From the NCBI GenBank assembly GCA_963674835.2, contig CAXXKC010000003.1, positions 186,001 through 250,000 on the forward strand: DNA of 64,000 bases, given 5' to 3'. This document shows, piece after piece, positions 53,808 through 62,342 of this stretch (the stretch's first letter is position 1; each line of letters opens with the position of its first letter). A program made the position numbers and the translations under genes. The notes under the pieces were generated by a model. The model was not told where the DNA came from and ran no database searches. It worked only from the letters and a program-made list of their open reading frames with translations. The stretch comes from G963674835 sp963674835. Lineage in GTDB: Bacteria; Planctomycetota; Planctomycetia; Pirellulales; Thermoguttaceae.

Positions 53808-56141
53808 ATGAGTGAGCCGTTTGCATCACGATTGTCGGGCGAGGAAGCGGCCGACCTGGCCGCGCAGATCGCGGCGTTGGCGGGGTCGGGGCTGCCGTTG
53901 GCGCCGGGCTTGCGGGCGGCGGCCGACGAGTTGCGCGGGAGCCGGGTGGCAACGGTGCTGGACCGCGTTGCGAGCGACTTGGATGCCGGCATGGGGCTGG
54001 ACGAGGCCATCGCCGCCCAGAGCGAGCGATTTCCAAAATATCTGCGGCGTTTGATTCTTGCCGGGGTCAAGAGTGGCCGATTGGCGGTCGTGCTGCAGCA
54101 GTTCGTAGCGACCGAGCGGAGCCGGAGCGAGCTGCGGCGGCGTATTTGGGCGAACCTGGCGTATCCTGCAGCGCTGCTGGCGGTGATGATCGTGCTTATG
54201 GGGCTGTGCGCCCATTGGATGCTGCCAGCGGTGGAGAGCATATTGGCCGACTTCCACCAGCCGGGCGAGCAGGCGCTGCCGGCGTTGGCACTGATTCGGG
54301 TCTTCTTTTGGCTGACAGGAGGCCTGCTGAGCGCCGGGTTGCTGCTGTGGGGATTGGCGCGGTTGGGCATGCCGGGTGCGTGGATTCAGGTCGTCGACAG
54401 CATTCCGATTTTGGGGCCCATCTGGCGTTGGAGCCGGTTCGTGGCGTTCTGTCGACTGATGGAGGTGCTGGTTCGGGAATCGGTTCCGATGCCGGAGGCC
54501 CTGCGGATCACGAGCGAAGCGATGCGAGAACCACGGTTGGCGTGGGCGTGCCGTGAGGCAGCGTCGCGCGTGGAATCGGGGGCCGGCCTGTCGCAGACGC
54601 TGGCGCGGCTGCGGCCGCTGCCGCCTTCGCTGCTGCCGTTCGTCGAGTGGGGAGAGGCCACCAACCATCTCGCTGAGGGATTCGCGGCGGCCGCGGAGAG
54701 CTTGGAGGGGCGAATCCAATCGCAGGTGGCACTGCTGGAACACATCGCCATGCCGGCGACGTTTCTGCTGATCATTGGGATGGCGGGCGTCCTGGGTTCC
54801 AGCTATGCACTACCTCTTCTCAGGGCCATCCCAATGCTCAGCGGTGGATCGATGGGGACCACCGGAAGCCCCGGGGCTCTCGCTGCAGGCTTTGCTCCCA
54901 TTGGGCTCCTGGGCGGACTTGGGCCGCTCGTTCTCGGGCTGGCGGTTCTACTGTCGCTGAGAGTCCTGTCGGATCCGAAGGGCCGCGCGGTTCGCGATCT
55001 GACGCAGCAGGCCCTTTTTGTGATAGGCGTCACGTTGGCGGTCGTCGGAGCGCTCGGAACGTTGCGGCTTTGGCTGGGGATCGTGGTCGTAGTGGTTGCG
55101 GTTATCGTGGCAATCCTGGCGCTGATTCGTCTTCGCCGCACGCAGCAGTACGCGCTGTTGAGCCTGATGGCGGCCGCGGCCCAGCGGCTGATGCCCTTGG
55201 TCCCGACGATGGAAGCCTTCGGTTGGGAGTACCGGACCTCGACCGGTCGCAGGGCGTCGCGGCTGGCCGATCTGCTTCGCTCGGGGCAGCCGCTACCGGC
55301 ATCGCTGAAGCAGTGTCGCGGCCTGTTGCCGCGTGCGGCGGCGCCGCTGGTGTACACCGGTTACGAGTCGGGAGCCTTGGCGGCATCGCTTCACGAGGCG
55401 ACCCGCGCGCGGAACGAGCATGAGCCGATGGTCAGCGAGGTCTGCGCACGGATTGCGTACCTGGCGGGAGTGATCCTCTTCTTCCAACCGATATTCCTCT
55501 TCATGATGCTGAAGATCACGCCGTCGATGGCAAAGATCTTCGCCGACTTCGGCATGAGTTTGCCGGAGCCAACACAGGTGATGGTCGAGATCGCCTGGAT
55601 GATGAATGACTTCGCAGTTCTCCTGTGGCTACCGCTGATTGCCGGGCTGGTGCTGGTCTATGCGCTCCTTCGCTACAGCGGCCTGGTGCCTTGGCGTTTG
55701 CCTGGGACAAGCTGGTTCGTGCGGAAGTTGGATCGGGCAACGGTGCTCGATGCACTGAGCGTGGCAGCAGATCGTCGACGCCCGATGTTGGACGCGTTGC
55801 ACACTCTGGCCAATTCGTTTCCCGAGAGACCGATACGCAAGCGATTGCAGAAGACGGAAGCGGACGTCGAGGCGGGGATGCCCTGGAGCGAAAGCCTCTA
55901 TCGGCACGGGCTGTTGGGTAAGGCCGACCTGGCGGTGCTGGAAGCGGCGGCTCGCGTGGGCAACCTGGCATGGGCGATGCGCGAGATGGCCGACAGCAAT
56001 CGCCGCCGCTGGGTTTACCGCGCCCGAATGTGGCTGCAGGCTCTGTTCCCGCTGGCGCTTCTGTGTATTGGAGCGGCCATCGCGCTGTATGCAATCGGTT
56101 ACTTTCTTCCCCTGGTACGCTTGATCGAGAGTTTTCCCTAG
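53808..56141 (+). CDS. Tandem GspF: four type II secretion F domains in one chain
   Basis: 777 residues, about twice the usual GspF. T2SSF domains read at ~14-135 (LAGSGLPLAPGLRAAADEL), ~205-330 (LVRESVPMPEALRITSEAM), ~445-590 (AQRLMPLVPTMEAFGWEY, with VYTGYESGALAASLHEA) and ~640-775 (RRRPMLDALHTLANSFP, with LEAAARVGNLAWAMREM). About eight membrane helices lie between them, and the middle (~340-430) carries extra helices. With the separate GspF it gives three GspF equivalents per operon. It ends with TAG directly followed by the next ATG. Confidence 0.85.
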   Translation: MSEPFASRLSGEEAADLAAQIAALAGSGLPLAPGLRAAADELRGSRVATVLDRVASDLDAGMGLDEAIAAQSERFPKYLRRLILAGVKSGRLAVVLQQFVATERSRSELRRRIWANLAYPAALLAVMIVLMGLCAHWMLPAVESILADFHQPGEQALPALALIRVFFWLTGGLLSAGLLLWGLARLGMPGAWIQVVDSIPILGPIWRWSRFVAFCRLMEVLVRESVPMPEALRITSEAMREPRLAWACREAASRVESGAGLSQTLARLRPLPPSLLPFVEWGEATNHLAEGFAAAAESLEGRIQSQVALLEHIAMPATFLLIIGMAGVLGSSYALPLLRAIPMLSGGSMGTTGSPGALAAGFAPIGLLGGLGPLVLGLAVLLSLRVLSDPKGRAVRDLTQQALFVIGVTLAVVGALGTLRLWLGIVVVVVAVIVAILALIRLRRTQQYALLSLMAAAAQRLMPLVPTMEAFGWEYRTSTGRRASRLADLLRSGQPLPASLKQCRGLLPRAAAPLVYTGYESGALAASLHEATRARNEHEPMVSEVCARIAYLAGVILFFQPIFLFMMLKITPSMAKIFADFGMSLPEPTQVMVEIAWMMNDFAVLLWLPLIAGLVLVYALLRYSGLVPWRLPGTSWFVRKLDRATVLDALSVAADRRRPMLDALHTLANSFPERPIRKRLQKTEADVEAGMPWSESLYRHGLLGKADLAVLEAAARVGNLAWAMREMADSNRRRWVYRARMWLQALFPLALLCIGAAIALYAIGYFLPLVRLIESFP

Positions 56142-56555
56142 ATGACGAAGCGTCGCGGCTTTTTGCTGATCGAGTTGACGGCAGCCTGCCTGATTCTGGC
56201 GGCCTTGCTGGTCGTGTGCCTGGAGTTGCTGTCGGCCACGGCGTTGGCACGGCGCGCCAACGGGCTGCGGCAGACGGCAACCGAGGAGGCGACCAACGCC
56301 ATGGAGAGAATCGCCGCCGCCGATTTCGGGGAATTGACGCTGGAACATGCACGGCAGCTCGCCCGGCCTGATCGCGTTGTGAAGGCGTTGCCAGGAGGGA
56401 AGCTGGGGGTCGAGGTGGATCAACCGAAGGAAACGCCGGCGTGCAAACGGATCGTCGTGACCGTCTCGTGGCAAAGTCGCCCGGAGGAGCCCGAACAGTC
56501 GGTTCGCTTGGTGGCGTGGAAGTATCCGCTGGCCACGAAGGGAGGACCTGGTTGA
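56142..56555 (+). CDS. Pseudopilin-like small protein (GspI/PilV type)
   Basis: 137 residues. Leader MTKRRG, then FLLIELTAACLILAALLVVCLELL, a prepilin helix with Glu at +5. A polar, helical, then beta domain follows (EEATNAMERIAAADFG, KRIVVTVSWQSRPEEPEQSVRLVAW), as in minor pseudopilins GspI or PilV. It starts immediately after the tandem GspF stop, so the genes are translationally linked. Confidence 0.8.
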   Translation: MTKRRGFLLIELTAACLILAALLVVCLELLSATALARRANGLRQTATEEATNAMERIAAADFGELTLEHARQLARPDRVVKALPGGKLGVEVDQPKETPACKRIVVTVSWQSRPEEPEQSVRLVAWKYPLATKGGPG

Positions 56556-56556
56556 G

Positions 56557-57066
56557 ATGAGCACGCGAAGGGGTTTCTCGCTGATCGAAGTGGTGGTGGC
56601 TATGGCCGTCGGCAGCGCGCTGATGGCAGTCGCCGTGGGCACTTTGCACCTCATCCTGCGGGCCGAGCAGACCTGCCGAGAGCGGCTTAACCACCAACAG
56701 ATGATCGCGAACCTGACGGACCAGTTTCGTGGCGACGCGCACGCGGCCCAGGAGTTTTCGGGCGAGCCGTGGAAGTTCGAGATGGGGGCCGGGCGCGTGG
56801 TCGAGTATCGGCATGAGCCGGAGTCGCTCGTCCGAACGGAGACCGTCGGGGGACAGTTGCGGAAGCAAGAGCAGTACCCGTTGCCTGCGGGAGCCGGCGT
56901 GCGGATGAGCATTGAGAGCCAACGGCCACGGATGGTTGCGATGGAGATTACGCCGGCGACGGCCGAGCCGTTGGATCCGGAGTGGAAGCGCGTTTGGGTC
57001 GAGGCGTGTCTCGGGGCGGATGGACGTTTCGCCCGGGCGGGAGGTCAAGGAGGGAAGACGCCATGA
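56557..57066 (+). CDS. Pseudopilin-like protein (GspJ type)
   Basis: 169 residues. MSTRRGFSLIEVVVAMAVGSALMAVA is a prepilin leader and helix (cleavage after G, Glu at +5). A following soluble domain (TCRERLNHQQMIANLTDQFRGDAH, then PWKFEMGAGRVVEYRHEPESLVR) matches the layout of GspJ/PulJ. It begins 1 bp after the previous stop and overlaps the next gene by 4 bp (ATGA). Confidence 0.8.
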   Translation: MSTRRGFSLIEVVVAMAVGSALMAVAVGTLHLILRAEQTCRERLNHQQMIANLTDQFRGDAHAAQEFSGEPWKFEMGAGRVVEYRHEPESLVRTETVGGQLRKQEQYPLPAGAGVRMSIESQRPRMVAMEITPATAEPLDPEWKRVWVEACLGADGRFARAGGQGGKTP

Positions 57067-57488
57067 GCAAGCTATGGAGCATTGGGCCCGCTGGCGTCGG
57101 GCGGCGTGGGCACCGCCGAGGGGCGGTGATGCTGGTCGTGCTGGTTTGCCTCGGGATTGCCGCGGTGGTTCTGGTGACGATCCTCAAGATGGCGGCGGCG
57201 GAACAGCAGATGCTCCGCAAGCGGCAGTGGCACGTGCAAGCGGCGTGGCTGGCGGAATCGGGATTGGAACGGGCGGCGGCGCGATTGGCGGCCGATCCCG
57301 AGTACCGCGGCGAGAGCTGGGCGATCGGGCCCGAGTTGCTCGGAAGCCGCCATGCGGGGACGGTGAGTATTTCGATCGAGACGATTGCCGGCCAGCCCAA
57401 GCGCCGAGCGGTGCGCGTGGTGGCCGATTATCCGAACCAGCTTCCGAACCAAATGCGGTGCAGCCGGGAGACGGTTCTGGACCTTTGA
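57063..57488 (+). CDS. Pseudopilin-associated GspK/PilX-like protein
   Basis: 141 residues. A basic N-terminus (GRRGHRRG) precedes AVMLVVLVCLGIAAVVLVTILK, then AAEQQMLRKRQWHVQAAWLAESGLERA, the A-x-x-A-x-S-G pattern typical of the GspK/PilX group, where Glu at +5 is often lost. The soluble part (YRGESWAIGPELLGSRHAGTVSISIETI) is short. It overlaps the previous gene by ATGA, so translation is coupled. Confidence 0.75.
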   Translation: MSKLWSIGPAGVGRRGHRRGAVMLVVLVCLGIAAVVLVTILKMAAAEQQMLRKRQWHVQAAWLAESGLERAAARLAADPEYRGESWAIGPELLGSRHAGTVSISIETIAGQPKRRAVRVVADYPNQLPNQMRCSRETVLDL

Positions 57489-57543
57489 TACGAAAAGGCA
57501 TATGGCGGTTTGTCGCCGCCGACCCATTGGGAGTAATCCAGCG

Positions 57544-58425
57544 ATGAAACGCACGAACCGGAGCGGTTTTACGCTCGTCGAACTGTTGGTGGTCATTGCG
57601 ATCATCGGCATCCTGATCGCGCTGTTGCTGCCGGCAGTGCAGGCGGCACGCGAGGCGGCCAGGCGAGCGCAGTGCATCAATAACATGGCACAGATCGGCA
57701 TCGCGCTACAGAACTACGAAGGCGCCCGGGAAGCGCTGCCGCCGGGCTCGACCAATCCGACGGGGCCGATCCTCAACGAACCTCGCGGCTACCACGTGAG
57801 CTGGCTGGTTCATCTGTTGCCGTACATGGAAGAGCAGACGACGTATCGCCACATCGATCTGTCGAAGAGCGTGTATGACCCGGCGAACGCACCCGTGGCC
57901 CAGGTGCGCATCGCCACGTTTACGTGTCCTACGGACGGCTCTTCCGTGCCGGGACCGCCTCAGAGCAACTACGCAGGCTGCCATAACGACGTGGAGACGC
58001 CGATCGATGTGACCAACAACGGCGTGCTGTTTCTGAATAGCGGCATCCGCTCGGTCGACATTCCTGACGGGCGGACGTACACGCTGTTTGTGGGCGAAAA
58101 GCTCCAGGAATCGGGCGATCTGGGTTGGATGTCGGGGACGCGGGCGACGCTACGCAATCCGCTAAGCGGCTTGACGGCCAGGGGCGGACCACGGCGTCCT
58201 CTTGGGAAAAGAGACGAGACGGGTGGCGAGGCCGAAGAACCGCCGGCCAAGGACGTGGACCCGAAATTGACGGTCGGCGAATTCGGCTCTGCGCATCCCG
58301 GTGTAATCAACATCCTGTTGGGCGATGGGTCGGTGCGGTGCTTGAGCGTCAACATTTCCTCGACCGTCGTGCGACAGTTGGCCAACCGGGCGGACGGGAA
58401 GCTGCTGAAGGATCGCCCCTTCTGA
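57544..58425 (+). CDS. DUF1559 pseudopilin (H-x9-DG)
   Basis: 293 residues. Leader MKRTNRSG, then FTLVELLVVIAIIGILIALLL; the usual AVQAAREAARRAQCINNMAQIG; C-terminal HPGVINILLGDGSVRCLSVN, the H-x9-DG motif. GGGAG lies about 10 bp before the ATG at 57544. It follows the GspK-like gene by 55 bp, in the same operon, and is probably a pilus subunit or cargo. Confidence 0.93.
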   Translation: MKRTNRSGFTLVELLVVIAIIGILIALLLPAVQAAREAARRAQCINNMAQIGIALQNYEGAREALPPGSTNPTGPILNEPRGYHVSWLVHLLPYMEEQTTYRHIDLSKSVYDPANAPVAQVRIATFTCPTDGSSVPGPPQSNYAGCHNDVETPIDVTNNGVLFLNSGIRSVDIPDGRTYTLFVGEKLQESGDLGWMSGTRATLRNPLSGLTARGGPRRPLGKRDETGGEAEEPPAKDVDPKLTVGEFGSAHPGVINILLGDGSVRCLSVNISSTVVRQLANRADGKLLKDRPF

Positions 58426-58472
58426 ACGTGCTGGTTGGGTGGGGATGGTTCGGCGTTGTGGGAGGCTGTGCG

Positions 58473-59534
58473 ATGGAATCTGGTGATAACGGCACTTGGC
58501 TTTGGAGTGGACCGCCGTCACCCCCGGCCCCTCTCCCGCAAGCGGGCGAGGGGAGATGGTTGTTCTGCGGCCGCGGTGCGGGCGAAGGAAGGCGCAGTCG
58601 GGGGGCGCGGGGTGGGTTTACGATGTTGGAGTTGGGGGTTGTGGTCGCGGTGATCGGCGTGCTGATCGCGCTGCTGTTGCCGGCGGTGCAGGGCGCCAGG
58701 GAGGCAGCGCGACGCAGGCAGTGTGAGAACAATCTGTGCCAGATCGGCATCGCATTGAGGAACTATGAGTCGGCGCACGGGGTGCTGCCGCCGGGGGTGG
58801 TGAATGCCACGGGACCGGTGCGAAACAAGCCGGAAGGCTACCACATGGGATGGCTGGCGCAGTTGCTGCCATTTGTGGACGAGGATCTGACGTACCGGCA
58901 CCTCGATTTCTCGGTGGGGGCGTACGACAAGAAGAACCGGCCGGTGCGACAGATTCTGATCGCAACGCTGGCGTGCCCGTCGGCGCCGTCACGCACCATC
59001 GGCTGGACGAGCTATGCCGGGTGTCATCACGACGTGGAGGCGCCAATCGACCGGGACAACCACGGGGTGTTCTTCCTCAACAGCCGAATCCGATCGAAGG
59101 AGATTCCCGACGGGTTGACGCACACGATTTTCGTCGGGGAGAAGATGCCCGATTCTCGGGACCTGACGTGGCTGTCGGGGACCGTGGCGACGCTTCGGAA
59201 CACGGGTACGCCGCTGGGCGGCGCGGTGTACGACCCGAAATGGAGCCAGGGTTGGGAGAGCGACGTGATGGACGACGAGGATCCCGGCTTCGACACGGGG
59301 AACGCGTTTCCGCCGCCCAAGCCACCTCCGGCATCGGAGAAGGAGAAACCCATTCCGGACGATGCGTCTCAGTTGATCGTGGGCGGGTTCGGCTCTTTTC
59401 ACCCGGGCGGGGCGAATTTCCTGTTCGGGGACGGGGCAGTCCGGCTGATCCCGGAGACGATCGACACGGATGTGTACCAACAACTGGGCCATCGGGCCGA
59501 CGGGAAATTGTTACAGGACCGCAGCTTTGAGTGA
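58473..59534 (+). CDS. DUF1559 pseudopilin with a repeat inserted in its leader
   Basis: 353 residues. A ~48-residue N-terminus precedes GGFTMLELGVVVAVIGVLIAL, much longer than a prepilin leader. Residues ~14-28 (PPSPPAPLPQAGEGR) are encoded by REP copy 4. The ATG at 58473 has GGAGG 7 bp upstream. An alternative TTG at 58560 gives a normal ~19-residue leader, with the repeat's own GGGGAG as ribosome site. The rest is a standard DUF1559 with an FHPGGANFLFGDGAVRLIP motif. It is close to its neighbour (47 bp), probably a duplicate. Confidence 0.88.
   Translation: MESGDNGTWLWSGPPSPPAPLPQAGEGRWLFCGRGAGEGRRSRGARGGFTMLELGVVVAVIGVLIALLLPAVQGAREAARRRQCENNLCQIGIALRNYESAHGVLPPGVVNATGPVRNKPEGYHMGWLAQLLPFVDEDLTYRHLDFSVGAYDKKNRPVRQILIATLACPSAPSRTIGWTSYAGCHHDVEAPIDRDNHGVFFLNSRIRSKEIPDGLTHTIFVGEKMPDSRDLTWLSGTVATLRNTGTPLGGAVYDPKWSQGWESDVMDDEDPGFDTGNAFPPPKPPPASEKEKPIPDDASQLIVGGFGSFHPGGANFLFGDGAVRLIPETIDTDVYQQLGHRADGKLLQDRSFE
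58513..58555. repeat. REP-like hairpin, copy 4, inside a gene
   Basis: CGTCACCCCCGGCCCC, CTCTCCCGCAAGCGGGCG hairpin, AGGGGAG. It is read in frame by the pseudopilin gene at 58473. Confidence 0.88.
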
Positions 59535-59538
59535 GAAC

Positions 59539-59952
59539 ATGTCTCAGCCCCCGCCCGCGAGCCCTCAGCCAGCGCGGTACTCGCTGGCGTCGATTCTGCT
59601 TCTGACGGCAGTTGTGGCCATCTACGCCGGCGCGCTTCGCGCGGGAATTGTCGCGGCCGAGGCATCGCGGCGGCCGGCGGTCGGCATCGGTGCAGCGTGC
59701 GGCCTGATCGCGGGGTTCATCCTGGGCATCTTCCTGGGCCAAGGAGCGGACAACCGCGCTCGGGGCACCGCGATGGGTGCGTTGGTCGGATCGCTTTCGG
59801 GAATGGCAGCCGGAGCGATGGTTCCGTTGCCGGAGAGCCTCGTGGTCATCATCCCCGGCGCTCTGGTTCTGTTGGGATTCGCGCTGCTGGTGCGGCGGCT
59901 TTCGCGCACCGGTGCCGAGGACGACCCGCCGCCGACGGCACCCGGCCCATAG
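59539..59952 (+). CDS. Small glycine-rich membrane protein, unknown function
   Basis: 137 residues. MSQPPPASPQPARYS, then four hydrophobic segments: LASILLLTAVVAIYAGAL, AVGIGAACGLIAGFILGIFLG, GTAMGALVGSLSGMAAGAM and LVVIIPGALVLLGFALLV. The Gly/Ala-zipper look suggests helix packing. The charged C-terminus is Pro-rich. It starts 4 bp after the pseudopilin stop, probably last in the operon. No family was recognised. Confidence 0.72.
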   Translation: MSQPPPASPQPARYSLASILLLTAVVAIYAGALRAGIVAAEASRRPAVGIGAACGLIAGFILGIFLGQGADNRARGTAMGALVGSLSGMAAGAMVPLPESLVVIIPGALVLLGFALLVRRLSRTGAEDDPPPTAPGP

Positions 59953-60160
59953 ATCGGGGCGTTCTTGGGCTGCCGAATCGCAAGACCGTCAGGGCGAACA
60001 CAAGTGGTTCGCTTGCTTGTGTTTCGGTCGAGCGCCATGCTCCGCAGGAAGCGTTCCCGTCGAGCGGAGGGCGGGACGCCGAGCGGTCCGGTCTCCCGGG
60101 AGGAGCAGGTTGCCAGTATGATGGAAGGTTTGTCATGCACGATATCACGGTCGGAAAGCG

Positions 60161-62071
60161 ATGATCGTTGTTTCGGTAACAGGAATCTCGAAGCATTACG
60201 GCCCCGAGCCCGTGCTGGACGGCGTGACGTTCGACGTCCATTCGGGGGAGCGGATCGGGCTGGTCGGTCCGAACGGGGCGGGCAAGACGACGCTGTTGAG
60301 AATCCTCGCCGGGCAGGAGGAAGCCGATGGCGGCGGGTTCGCGGTTCACCCGGCGGTGCGCGTCGAGTACCTGCAACAGCAGCCGATTCTGCAGCCCGGC
60401 CGGACGCTGTGGGAGGAGGGCCGGAGCGCGTTGGAGCCGCTGATCGCGCTGGAGCGGGAATCGTTGGCGGTAGCCCACGCGATGGCGGAGACGCACGACG
60501 AGAGCCAGCGGCAGCGTTTGTCGGCCCGTTTCGACCATCTTCAGCAGGAACTACACCGGCACGACGCGTACAACCTGGATCATAAGATCGAGCGGGTGTT
60601 GGAAGGCCTCGGCTTTCGCCAGGAGACATTCGAGCTCGGAGTAGAAGCACTCAGCGGCGGCGAGCAGAACCGATTGATGCTGGCCAAGCTGTTGCTGTCG
60701 GAGCCGGACCTGATGCTGCTGGACGAGCCATCGAACCACCTCGATATCGAGGCGACGGAGTGGCTGGAGGAGCACCTGGCCGGCAGCACGGCGGCCATGA
60801 TCCTGGTGAGCCACGACCGGTGGTTTCTCGACCAGGTGACCAATCGAACGTTGGAGTTGTTTCGCGGAACGATCGACAGCTATACGGGCAACTTCTCGGC
60901 GTACTGGCAGCAGAAGGCCGAGCGGCTCCTGGTAGAGCAACGGACGTACGAGAGGCAGCAGACCGAGATCGCCAAGGCCGAGGAATTCATTCGACGGAAC
61001 GCCTACGGGCAGAAGCACGCCCAGGCCGAAGACCGCCGGAAGAAGCTGGCGCGGATCGAGCGCGTGGATCCTCCGCGCGAAATCGCGGCGCCGGTGATGG
61101 GTTTGCCCGAGGCCGATCGGAGCGGCGACATCGTACTGCGCGCCGACGGGTTGCGGAAGAGTTACGACCGCACGCTGTTCGACGGAGTGACGTTTCAGGT
61201 CATCCGCGGCCAGAGATGGGCCTTGCTGGGGCCGAACGGGTCGGGCAAGTCGACCTTGCTGAAATGCCTGTTGGGACTGCTCCCGCCGGACACCGGACGG
61301 GCAAACCTGGGGCAGGGTGTTCGGGTGGGCTACTTCGACCAGCTTCTCGGTTCTCTGGAGGATGAGGCCGACGTGGTCGACGCGATCCGGCCGGCGCATA
61401 AGGAGTTTGTGATCCAGCAGCGCCGGGATTTGTTGGCCCGGTATGGATTGGTCGGGGATACGGCCTTGCAGAAGGTGAGCCGTCTGAGCGGCGGAGAGCG
61501 TTGCCGCGCGGCCCTGGCACGCCTGGCCGCTATGGACGCCAACTTCCTTGTTCTGGACGAGCCGACGAACCACCTGGACCTGTGGGCGAGAGACTCGCTG
61601 GAGCGAACGCTGAAGAAGTTCAACGGCACGGTGCTGCTGGTGAGCCACGATCGGTATTTCGTGAACCGGGTAGCCGATCACGTGCTGGTGATCGAGCCCA
61701 ATCGGGTGCGTGTGATCGAAGGAAACTACGACACGTACCAACACTTGGTCCGCAACCGGCCGGTCGTGACGGCGGCCGAGCCTGCGAAGAAGAAGGAGAG
61801 CAAGCCGTCGAGACCGTCGGAAGGCGACGGGGAGCGGGACACGAAGGCCGCCCGCAAACGGCGGTTTCCCTATCGAAAGGTAGCGGACTTGGAGCGGGAG
61901 ATCTTCGAGCGGGAGACGCGCGTGGGCGAGCTTCACGCGGCTCTGATCCAACCGGAAACGCACCGGGACGGAGACCGCGTGCGCCAGATCATGGCGGACA
62001 TCGAGCAGGAGCAACAGACGTTGGAATCGCTCTACGCCCACTGGGAAGAAGCGACCGAGCTGAACTGGTAG
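60161..62071 (+). CDS. ABC-F family ATPase
   Basis: 636 residues. Two ABC domains in one chain without membrane helices: Walker A GPNGAGKTTLLR (near 40) and GPNGSGKSTLLK (near 360); signatures LSGGEQNRLMLAK and LSGGERCRAALARL; Walker B LMLLDEPSNHLD and FLVLDEPTNHLD. The linker domain is ABC_tran_Xtn (RNAYGQKHAQAEDRRKKL). A charged coiled-coil C-terminus follows (DLEREIFERETRVGELH). ABC-F proteins act on ribosomes or in antibiotic resistance; the subtype is unclear, resembling Uup. The start at 60161 is followed by VSVTGISKHYG. Confidence 0.94.
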   Translation: MIVVSVTGISKHYGPEPVLDGVTFDVHSGERIGLVGPNGAGKTTLLRILAGQEEADGGGFAVHPAVRVEYLQQQPILQPGRTLWEEGRSALEPLIALERESLAVAHAMAETHDESQRQRLSARFDHLQQELHRHDAYNLDHKIERVLEGLGFRQETFELGVEALSGGEQNRLMLAKLLLSEPDLMLLDEPSNHLDIEATEWLEEHLAGSTAAMILVSHDRWFLDQVTNRTLELFRGTIDSYTGNFSAYWQQKAERLLVEQRTYERQQTEIAKAEEFIRRNAYGQKHAQAEDRRKKLARIERVDPPREIAAPVMGLPEADRSGDIVLRADGLRKSYDRTLFDGVTFQVIRGQRWALLGPNGSGKSTLLKCLLGLLPPDTGRANLGQGVRVGYFDQLLGSLEDEADVVDAIRPAHKEFVIQQRRDLLARYGLVGDTALQKVSRLSGGERCRAALARLAAMDANFLVLDEPTNHLDLWARDSLERTLKKFNGTVLLVSHDRYFVNRVADHVLVIEPNRVRVIEGNYDTYQHLVRNRPVVTAAEPAKKKESKPSRPSEGDGERDTKAARKRRFPYRKVADLEREIFERETRVGELHAALIQPETHRDGDRVRQIMADIEQEQQTLESLYAHWEEATELNW

Positions 62072-62342
62072 CGGGTGTTGCGACGGCGTGCTTCTGCGGT
62101 CTTGACGGTGATCGGCCTGCAACCGACTCTCGCGAAGTGCTCTCTCGCAGCCGGCAGAATCGGCAGATCCGGCTTGGCCGTCACCGTTGTCAGAAGCGGC
62201 CGTGTAATCGGGGGGGCACGCAAAGCCGGATCTTCTGTAGTGTTCTACATTTGAGGGAAATCTGAACCGCGCAGTTCCGGACGCTGCGGCGGTGCGCACA
62301 GGACCCATTGTCGGCTGGTTGCGTCGTCACTGATCCCACGGG

